Shown here: positions 48,749 through 55,011 of the stretch, one piece after another | Numbering within the stretch: the stretch's first letter is position 1 | Layout of the letters: each line of letters starts with the position of its first letter | Source: Planctomycetota bacterium | Lineage (GTDB): Bacteria > Planctomycetota > GCA-002687715 > DRQF01 | Length of the DNA: 55,011 nucleotides | Reading direction: 5' to 3' | NCBI GenBank assembly: GCA_011369445.1 | Contig: DRQF01000056.1 | Span: 1 to 55,011, forward strand | Position numbers and translations under genes: made by a program | The notes under the pieces: generated by a model | Databases searched by the model: none | What the model was told of the DNA's origin: nothing | The model's input: the letters and a program-made list of their open reading frames with translations, nothing else

Positions 48749-49732
48749 TCAGCGGCGCTGGAGCGCCTTCATCTTCTTTTCCAGCCGGGCGACCAGAGCC
48801 TGCCCCTGCTTCTCGGCATGGGTGTCGGCGAGCTTCTCGGTCAGCTTCTGCACCTTGTGAATGACGGCTTTGAGCTTCCTGGCGCTGCGGAGCTTCTGCG
48901 CGTCCGCCTCGATCTTACGCAACGCCTTTTGCGCCTTGATGACCTTCTTGGCCATCGGGTCCTTCTTGACTTCCGCCAGAATCGCGGCGGCCTCTTCACC
49001 TTCCGGGTAGCCCTTCAAGGCTTTGGCGAGGGCCTTGCCGCGAGTCACGACAGCCAGGTAGTCGCCTTGGTCCTTGAGGCTCTTCAACGCCGCCACTTTG
49101 CCGCGCACCATATCGCGGACGACACCTGCGATCTGCTGGAGGAGTTCGTCGTCGCTTTGGGAAAGGGCGTCAGCTTCATCGATCGCCTTGCCGAACGCGC
49201 CCTTCTTCAGAGCGGTGCGCAATTTCTTGGTGGACGCGGGCCATTCCCAAACGGGCTTCTTCAACGCGCCGTCCAGATGCTTTTCAATGATGTCCGGAGT
49301 CAGGTTGCCGGGATGACCGCGCCACACGATCGTCCCACCGGGGTCGACGAGGAACGCATGAGGGATGCCGGTTACACCGAGTGCTCGTGAGAGCTTTTTC
49401 CCTTTGTCATAGGCATAGGCGTACTTGGCGCCCTTCGCCTTGACCCAGGGTTCCGTCTTCGAAGGAGATTCACCGGTCACGCCGATGATGCTCAGGCCGG
49501 CCTCGCTGAACTTGTCGTTGAGTTCATTGAGATGCGGCACCGAAGCGGCACAAGGGCCTCACCAGTAGGCGAAGAACTCGATGAGGACCAAGCGGCCCAT
49601 GAAGTCATCGAAGGATTTGGCTGGCGTCTGGCTGAGCCCCTCCAACTGGACCGGCGGGAGGGGGGACCCCACCTGCGCTCCGAGGGAGGAAGCGAGCGCC
49701 AGAGCGGCCACGAGCAGCAAGCATCGTCTCAT
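48749..49732 (-). CDS. selenocysteine-containing TlpA/thioredoxin-fold exported protein
   Basis: 327 residues if the in-frame TGA at 49559-49561 is read as selenocysteine (residue 58). The ATG at 49732 opens a signal peptide (MRRCLLLVAALALASSLGAQ). A TlpA-like lead follows (QLEGLSQTPAKSFDDFMGR), then LIEFFAYWUGPCAASVPHL, where UGPC replaces the CxxC redox motif. The thioredoxin fold continues after the TGA in the same frame: GLSIIGVTGES, GIPHAFLVDPGGTIVWRG with the cis-Pro. The C-terminal ~170 residues are a Lys/Ala/Glu-rich helical region. Conventional gene finding would start at 49540 and lose the active site. Expected role: periplasmic or secreted thiol oxidoreductase. Sec machinery genes are outside the window. 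A nonsense mutation or base-call error is the alternative. Confidence 0.78.
49507..49561 (-). promoter_or_regulatory. candidate bacterial SECIS hairpins at the UGA
   Basis: On the minus strand TGAG (including the TGA) pairs with CTCA at 49528-49531. Inside it, TGTGCCGC (49545-49552) faces GTGCCGCA (49533-49540) around a TTCG loop with one C-C mismatch. A second, perfect six-pair hairpin TGAACT/AGTTCA with an eight-base loop lies at 49507-49526. Bacterial SECIS stems lie directly after the UGA, so either could bind SelB; the first has its loop 14 bases past the UGA, slightly close. Confidence 0.45.
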
Positions 49733-49784
49733 GGTTTCTCTCCGTATGGCGTAACGTCGTTCATTCTACGCCCCGCAATCCGCA

Positions 49785-50000
49785 TCATGCCGAATTTTTC
49801 TCTGGCGCGGTTTCCGAGGGTTCTGGGGCGTTCTCCGCGGCGGGATGCAGCAGCTCTTCGATGTAGAGCTCCGCGGCATCCCGAATGGGGAACTCGGCCA
49901 GCGTCTTCAATTCACCGTCCTGAAACACACGCACCTGGAACGGGCCGTTCTGAAAGGGCTGGTCGATGAAATAGGGGTTTTCAGGCGTGGATGACGGCAT
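49785..50000 (-). CDS. 71-residue protein of unknown function
   Basis: Short soluble protein starting MPSSTPENPYFIDQPFQNGP and containing FQVRVFQDGELKTLAEFPIR, a compact beta-rich core, then an acidic Pro/Glu/Ala tail. No signal or membrane segment. I do not recognise the family. GGAGA lies about nine bases before the ATG at 50000, and the gene sits 22 bases after the 118-residue gene, in line with hpnH. The frame is open to 50204 but that part is a shadow. Confidence 0.6.
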   Translation of the reverse strand: MPSSTPENPYFIDQPFQNGPFQVRVFQDGELKTLAEFPIRDAAELYIEELLHPAAENAPEPSETAPEKNSA

Positions 50001-50022
50001 TGCGCGGGTCTCCGAAAAGTCT

Positions 50023-50379
50023 TCAAAATCGTTTGGTCCCGTGTTCCTTTTCCCACTTGGCCACCCAGGCCTCCCAGGAACGGCCGTCGGCCATGTCGCG
50101 GCCTGTAAACGCGACGGCGGCGACATCATCCCAGGGGATCCGGCGCGGCGGCGCCGCACCCTCGTCATCGGCGGCAAACACCTCGATGAACGGGGGCTTG
50201 GCATCGGGCCTCAGATTGCTCACAAAGCCGTCGAGGATGGCGCCGTTTTTCAGCGTGAGAGTCACGTCTCCCCGATAGTCGAAAGCCAAACGCAGGACGT
50301 CGTCGCGTGCACCGGGGGAGTCGATGTGAGGCCTCCAGCTTTCGAGCGATCCTTCGGGAACATCCTCGATCATCGTCAA
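50023..50379 (-). CDS. 118-residue protein of unknown function, hpnH-linked
   Basis: Soluble protein of mixed alpha/beta character. The core VTLTLKNGAILDGFVSNLRP resembles an Sm-like beta turn, and RRIPWDDVAAVAFTGRDMAD followed by SWEAWVAKWEKEHG looks conserved. The start (MTMIEDVPEGS) lies six bases after hpnH, so it is almost certainly cotranscribed. I cannot name the family. Its place suggests a link with hopanoid or membrane lipid metabolism, by context only. Confidence 0.68.
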   Translation of the reverse strand: MTMIEDVPEGSLESWRPHIDSPGARDDVLRLAFDYRGDVTLTLKNGAILDGFVSNLRPDAKPPFIEVFAADDEGAAPPRRIPWDDVAAVAFTGRDMADGRSWEAWVAKWEKEHGTKRF

Positions 50380-50385
50380 TCTCGA

Positions 50386-51399
50386 TCAGAGTGAAAACGT
50401 GGACTTGACGGTGCGCCATAGCCCGGCCGGCCCGGAAAAGGTGTCGTCCACGGCCGTGGCCTCATACCCCGAATGAACCATGCAGTCGCGGCACTTCTCA
50501 TTCTTGGTGTGACCATAGCGGTCCCAATCCGTGGACTCCATCAGTTGCTGAAACGACTCCGCATATCCCTCTTGAAGGAGGTAGCAGGGTTTCTGCCAAC
50601 CGAAGATGTTGTAGGTCGGATTCCCCCAAGGGCTGCAGTGGTATTCGATCTCACCCTGGAGAAACCTCAAGAAGAGCGGCGAGTGGTTGAAACGCCACCG
50701 CTTCTTGGGTTGGGTGAGGATTCTGGAGAAAAGTTCCTGCGTGCGTTGTCGTCCGAGGAATCCACTTTGGTCCGGCGCTTTGTCATAACTGTAGCCCGGC
50801 GAAAGCATCATCCCTTCCACGTCGAGATCCATCATCTCGTCGAAGAAGCCCCGCACTTTGTCCGGATCCGCCCCCTCGAAAAGCGTGGTGTTCGTGGTGA
50901 CGCGGAATCCCTTTTTTACGGCGAGACGGATGGCCTCCACCGCCTGCTCGAACGTCCCTTCACGACACACGGCGAAGTCATGCTCGTCCTTGGGGCCGTC
51001 CATGTGGACACTGAAACTGAGATATTTCGAGGGCGTGTAATCGCCCTTTTCAATTTTCTCCTTCAACAGCAGCGCATTCGTGCAGAGGTAGATGTACTTG
51101 CGTCGCTCGATGAGCCCACGAACGATGGCCGGCATCTCCGGGTGCATCAGGGGCTCTCCGCCAGGGATGGACACGATCGGCGCGCCGCACTCCTCGACGG
51201 CGTTGAAACATTGCTCCGCCGTGAGCTGTCGCCGGAGGATATGTCCTGGATACTGGATCTTGCCGCAGCCCGCGCACGAGAGGTTGCACCTGAAAAGCGG
51301 CTCCAGCATCAGCACGAGCGGGTAGCGTTTCCGCCGTCGAAGCTTCTGCTTCACAACGTAGCTCGCCACTGTCCAGATCTGCGATAACGGTACCGGCAT
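50386..51399 (-). CDS. hpnH: adenosylhopane synthase HpnH (radical SAM)
   Basis: 337 residues. MPVPLSQIWTVASYVVKQKL is the typical HpnH N-terminus. The radical SAM cluster motif is CNLSCAGCGK (CX3CX2C), with PIVSIPGGEPLMHPEM, LSFSVHMDGPKDEHD and LSPGYSYDKAPDQ following. A C-terminal Cys cluster (KCRDCMVHSGYEA) is present as in the family. It joins a 5'-deoxyadenosyl group to diploptene, the first step to extended hopanoids. GAGGGG precedes the ATG at 51399; the frame is open to 51441 without similarity. Squalene-hopene cyclase is not in the window. Confidence 0.95.
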   Translation of the reverse strand: MPVPLSQIWTVASYVVKQKLRRRKRYPLVLMLEPLFRCNLSCAGCGKIQYPGHILRRQLTAEQCFNAVEECGAPIVSIPGGEPLMHPEMPAIVRGLIERRKYIYLCTNALLLKEKIEKGDYTPSKYLSFSVHMDGPKDEHDFAVCREGTFEQAVEAIRLAVKKGFRVTTNTTLFEGADPDKVRGFFDEMMDLDVEGMMLSPGYSYDKAPDQSGFLGRQRTQELFSRILTQPKKRWRFNHSPLFLRFLQGEIEYHCSPWGNPTYNIFGWQKPCYLLQEGYAESFQQLMESTDWDRYGHTKNEKCRDCMVHSGYEATAVDDTFSGPAGLWRTVKSTFSL

Positions 51400-51431
51400 T
51401 CCAATCCCCTCGATCGTCCCGCCATGGTACG

Positions 51432-51483
51432 CCCCCCCCAATTCGGGACAAGCACGCCCCCCGCGTCGCCCAATGGGGGGGGG
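51432..51483. repeat. C8 and G9 homopolymer tracts facing each other
   Basis: Eight C (51432-51439) and nine G (51475-51483) lie 35 bases apart in the divergent gap between hpnH and the LuxR-type regulator and could pair. Such runs are prone to slippage. Confidence 0.5.
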
Positions 51484-51515
51484 TGAATACCGCCGTCAGA
51501 AAAACTGACATTCTC

Positions 51516-51545
51516 TTTACCCTGGGGCACCGAGTCGGTTATGCT
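51516..51545 (+). promoter_or_regulatory. candidate promoter of the LuxR-type regulator
   Basis: TTTACC (51516-51521), an 18-base spacer and TATGCT (51540-51545), ending 17 bases before the proposed TTG start. Confidence 0.45.
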
Positions 51546-51562
51546 CGGCAAGAAGATCAAGA

Positions 51563-52258
51563 TTGAATAGAAGGACCGGGAAATCCTTGACGAGACCGCA
51601 CCCCCCGACACATCAAGCCTCTCGCCGCTCCTCAACACTGATCGCCGATGGCGACTGCATCTTCCGCGCGGGACTGGCGGTGGAATTGGGACGCAGAGAG
51701 GGATTCGGAGAGGTTTACGAAACCGGGAGCGGAAAGGAGATACGCAAACTCACGAAGATCTGGAAGCCCACCCGTCTTCTCATCGACGTCGCTCTGCGAG
51801 GGCTCGATTTTCGTGGATTCGTGCGGTCGATGATGTCCGACTGCCCGGATCTGAGACTGGTGGCTCTTTTCCCCCCCGACGAGGACGCTCGCCGCCTCGC
51901 CCAGGAAGCTATCCAGCTGGGGGCGCGGGGTATCGTGGACAAGAGCCTGCGTTCGGACGATCTTCTGCGCGCACTGGATCGTCTCGTCCTCGGCGCGTCG
52001 GCACCGCGCCGCCTCGAGGCGGCCGCTGGACCGTCCCCGATCTCCGACGGGGAACGGCTGAGCCGACTCTCCCGACGAGAGCGACAGATCTTCGAACTCG
52101 TGGCGGATGGCTGGACCACCCGCGCCATCGCGGAATCCCTGGGCATCACGCCCCGGACGGTGGAAGTCCATCGCCACAACGTGGTGGCCAAGCTCGAGGT
52201 GCCCAACACGGCGTCCCTCATCAAGCTCGCCATCCGCACCGGCGTCACACGCATCTGA
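51563..52258 (+). CDS. NarL/LuxR-type response regulator
   Basis: 231 residues. The receiver domain (~25-145) has TLIADGDCIFRAGL in place of the acidic pair, RLLIDVALRGLDFRGF with the phospho-acceptor Asp, and GIVDKSLRSDDLL with the conserved Lys. The C-terminal LuxR helix-turn-helix is intact: LSRRERQIFELVADGWTTRA, IAESLGITPRTVEVHRHNV. One of the two usual acidic residues is not an Asp pair (ADGD), so phosphorylation may be weakened. The start is a TTG with AGAAG eight bases upstream; another TTG nine codons on is possible. No kinase is adjacent; divergent from hpnH. Confidence 0.83.
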   Translation: MNRRTGKSLTRPHPPTHQASRRSSTLIADGDCIFRAGLAVELGRREGFGEVYETGSGKEIRKLTKIWKPTRLLIDVALRGLDFRGFVRSMMSDCPDLRLVALFPPDEDARRLAQEAIQLGARGIVDKSLRSDDLLRALDRLVLGASAPRRLEAAAGPSPISDGERLSRLSRRERQIFELVADGWTTRAIAESLGITPRTVEVHRHNVVAKLEVPNTASLIKLAIRTGVTRI

Positions 52259-52441
52259 CTCCAACCAAGACCCATTGCCCCCCAACGGAGCCCAGATTGA
52301 ATTCGACGCTCCTCACAAGTGTTCCGAATCGAGGAGGGCCTCGCACGGTCCTTGCGCGCACGATGGGGCCGCCGAGAGGCTGTTCCTCAGGGTGCGTCCG
52401 GAATTTGGTGTATGAGTCGGTAGCCAAGAAAGGAGACCGAC

Positions 52442-53491
52442 ATGAAGAAGAGGGGTAAGAATCGAGGAGGTTCGAAGCGAATTCCGAACGGGTCTCGAAT
52501 TTCGCCACGCGTTCTTGACGAGCTGATGGCCGATTATCAGGGTCCCGCGGATCTCATCGGCCCCAATGGTCTTCTTCGGGAGCTGATGGCAGCGTTGATC
52601 AATCGGGCGATGGGTGCGGAGCTCGACCACCACCTGGGCTACGGCTCGGGTGAGACGCCGCCAGAGGAGGAAGGCAACCGGCGCAACGGGAAGCGGTCGA
52701 AGAAGCTGCGGACGAAGCAGGGGGAGCTCCAGATCGATGTTCCACGTGACCGGGACGGCTCGTTTGAGCCCCAGATCGTTCCGAAGCACCAGCGCCATTT
52801 CGACGGATTCGATGAGCAGATCATCGCGATGTACGCACGAGGCATGAGTGTCCGGGACATCCGTTCCCACCTTGAGGAGATCTATGGGGTTGATGTCAGT
52901 GCGTCGTTGATCAGCGAGGTGACGGACGCGGTGATGGATGAGTTGCGGATGTGGCAGTGCCGTCCCCTCGACAGCGTCTACCCCATCGTCTACCTCGACG
53001 CGCTGGTGACGAAGATCCGCGACAAGGGGGTGGTGGCGAACAAGTCGATCAACCTGGCATTGGGAGTGACCACCGAGGGAGAAAAGCGCGTGCTCGGGAT
53101 GTGGGTCCAAGAAACGGAAGGAGCGCGCTTTTGGACTGCCATCATGACCGAGCTGCGTCACCGGGGCGTCGAGGACATCCTGGTGATGTGCGCAGATGGC
53201 CTGAAAGGGATGCCAGAGTCGGTTGAGGCGGTTCTCCCGCAGACGATCTTCCAGACATGCATCATCCATCTGATCCTATCATCGATGCGATTTGTTCCAT
53301 GGAAGGACCGCCGAGCGGTGTGTGCGAATCTCCGATAAATCTACACGACGAACGCCATCGAGTCCTTCAACCGCCAGGTGCGCAAAGCCCTCAAGACGCG
53401 CGGTCATCTGCCGACCGACGACGCGGCGATGAAGCTCATCTTCCTGGTGATTCGCCAGGCAGGACGAGCAAGACGAGCAGGGCGAGGATGA
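52442..53491 (+). pseudogene. IS256-family transposase, internally deleted
   Basis: The first part (ATG 52442, AGGAG upstream) reads as a good Mutator/IS256 transposase: ELMAALINRAMGAELDHHLG, the first catalytic Asp in YPIVYLDALVTKIRDKG, the second in ILVMCADGLKG. It then breaks at VCANLR followed by TAA (53336-53338). The same frame resumes at once with [20 protein letters not shown], which holds the catalytic Glu region, then ends early at 53489-53491. About 70 codons normally between these motifs, and the C-terminal ~30, are missing, so it is inactive. The upstream 52330-52441 may hold the left end (GGGTGCGTCCGGAATTTGG); no right inverted repeat was recognised. Confidence 0.85.
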
Positions 53492-53661
53492 GAGGAAGTC
53501 GGGCGTGGGGAATGGGCCGGAACGTCATCGTGGGGGCTCAAAGGTCGGATTGAGTGTCTCACCGCAATCTCAAGGCGCGGGTTCGCCGATCCATGACCGG
53601 AAATCGGGAAAACATCTTCCCATCGCCCCCGAGGACCGTTGCCGCGATCACCGGCCACGCA

Positions 53662-55011
53662 TCACACGGCCAAGGAGCCGTAGTAGACCCGGGGCGCGCG
53701 AGTGCGGAAGCCCCGAGAGATCCGGGGTCCGCCCTCGGCCACCCGTTCCGCAAACCCTGCGATCACGAGCCCCCTTGGCGTGGCGTGAACGAGGCCCAGC
53801 CGCAGCAGGAGTGGCTCCACGACGTCCACGAACAGCCGCACCGACATCCCCAGCAGACCCGCCAGACGGCGGCGCCCAACGGGCCGACCGTGCAGCCTGA
53901 GAAGATCGAGGGTCCGCCGGTGCCCAGGCTCCAGACTCCGCTCGTCGATGCCCCGGGCACATAGCGCCTCCCGCACCGTGGCGACGTCGATCTTCTGGCG
54001 CGACCGCGCCACCGCCACGTCCCGGGCGCAGCGCACGAAAGCGATCAATCGGCGCGGTGTGCCGTGGGCCACCCGCGCCAGAAGCCGGGCGGCACCTTCC
54101 GTCAGCGGCCGGCCCAGCCTGTCCGCCGTTCTTTCCGCGAGGAGGGCGAGGTCGTCTTCGCCGTAGACATCCAAGACATCCTGGTGGGTGAAGCGGTCCC
54201 GCAGCGGGCGAGGCATCCTGTCCGGATCGGTGGTGGCGGCCACGGTGACGAAGTCGGCGAGCCTCAAGGTGCTCGTCGTCATCCGTGAGCCCTAGGCGAT
54301 GGGAAGAGTGAGGGTCTTCTCTTGCAGGGCCTCGTAGAGCATCTCCGCCACCCTCCTGGGGCAGAGCATGGATCTCGTCGATGAAGAGCACTTCCCCTTC
54401 GTCCAGTCCGGCGACCAGCGTCATCAGGGCCGCCGGGTGCTCCACCACGGGGGCGGAGACATCGACGGCGCGCCGGTTCAGCTCGGAGGCGATGGCGCGG
54501 GCCAGCGTCGTCTTCCCGCCGCCCGCAGGCCCGGTCAGAAGGATGGGGTGGACCTGAAGGCTCGCCCCCTTGGTGGAGCAGGCGCGGCAACGGTGCCCGT
54601 CCCGGGCGAGGATTCTCCGGCGCAGCGCAGGGGAAGCTGGGGGCGCCATCTCAGAGGTCTTTTCCCCCTCCTTGGGTGGCGCGGCCGCGCCACCAGTCGG
54701 CACCTCCGCGCCGGACCGTTTCCCTTCGCAAACCAGGGTCCCGCCCAGGTTTGGGGGAATGGGCACGGGGCCATCCAGGGTACGCACCCGGCTCTCCCGG
54801 CAGCTCGGGCAGTGGTCCATGTGGACGCGGAAAAGGGAATCTCCCGCCACCTCGGTCCGCGCCTTCACGTCTCCTTCCGGCTGTTCCTTGAGATAGCGCT
54901 CCCCCAGCAGAAGAACGACATCGCGGGTGGAGATCTCCTCCCCCGTCTCGGCAGCCGCCGTCAGCCGCACCTGTTCCAGAAGCTCGTGCTCCATCACATT
55001 CCATCGTAGCC
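53662..55011 (-). pseudogene. HNH endonuclease-RuvB-like AAA fusion, decayed, 5' end outside window
   Basis: The leftward frame is open to the window edge. It has an N-terminal helical part, a CPSC metal knuckle (HMDHCPSCRES), an HNH start (RRRILARDGHRCRAC, LQVH) that jumps straight into a RuvB-like Walker A (LLTGPAGGGKTTLARAIA) and Walker B (VLFIDEIHALPQ). Just after LPQ, near 54350, the frame shifts. The new frame (RVAEMLYEALQEKTL) meets a TAG, then resumes MTTSTLRLADFVTVAATTDP, PLRDRF (sensor/arginine finger) and a RuvB-type winged helix (TPRGLVIAGF) to 53662. The HNH His-rich half and the linker to the ATPase are missing. So there are three lesions: deletion, frameshift, amber. Confidence 0.78.

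Noticed and set aside
49559-49561. TGA taken as an ordinary nonsense mutation in the TlpA-like gene
   Set aside because: It falls exactly on the first redox Cys codon with intact coding on both sides and hairpins beside it, so selenocysteine fits better; an error or mutation stays as the stated alternative.

Overview
GC-rich bacterial chromosome fragment from a Gram-negative organism. It encodes a KDO transferase, Tat and Sec export components, lipoprotein signal peptidase, a type II pseudopilin and the hopanoid enzyme HpnH. The mix of FG-GAP/VCBS exported proteins, HEAT and vWA membrane proteins, a sulfatase-fold membrane enzyme and an HNH-RuvB-like fusion remnant suggests Planctomycetota or a neighbouring lineage. 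This is an inference from gene content; there is no rRNA in the window.

Layout. Positions 1-14179 are read leftward: an FG-GAP protein that runs off the window, then a long run of mnmA, a two-vWA membrane protein, a HEAT lipoprotein, a 34-residue membrane peptide, a zinc-ribbon/HEAT membrane protein, pyk, sucC-sucD, murA, tatA, a small unknown gene, a mobA-like gene and a polyprenyl diphosphate synthase. yajC and yraN run rightward from 14275. A glycosyltransferase with a long coiled-coil tail (leftward) and a sulfatase-fold/HEAT protein plus low-molecular-weight phosphatase (rightward) form a cell-envelope island at 15000-21669. Next come a family S46 peptidase, a TPR lipoprotein with an HEVGH motif, ribD and miaB (leftward). 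The gap at 28930-29396 holds a candidate structured RNA with a textbook terminator, followed by a TylF-type methyltransferase. From 30199 to 39816 everything is leftward: a pseudopilin, an unknown exported protein whose leader duplicates that of the pseudopilin gene, metK, waaA, secA, a response regulator, lspA and a DksA/TraR protein. xerD, a second FG-GAP protein, a HIT protein, an M14 carboxypeptidase and a type IIA topoisomerase A-B pair run rightward to 48678.

The most interesting gene is at 48749-49732 (leftward). It encodes an exported TlpA/thioredoxin-fold protein whose reading frame is interrupted only by an in-frame UGA exactly at the first Cys position of the WCGPC active site, giving WUGPC. 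This is best read as a selenoprotein, and there are hairpins at and just after the UGA. It lies downstream of hpnH and two small conserved-looking genes on the same strand.

The right end (52442-55011) is a decayed zone: an IS256-family transposase with an internal deletion and an HNH-RuvB-like gene carrying an internal deletion, a frameshift and an amber codon.
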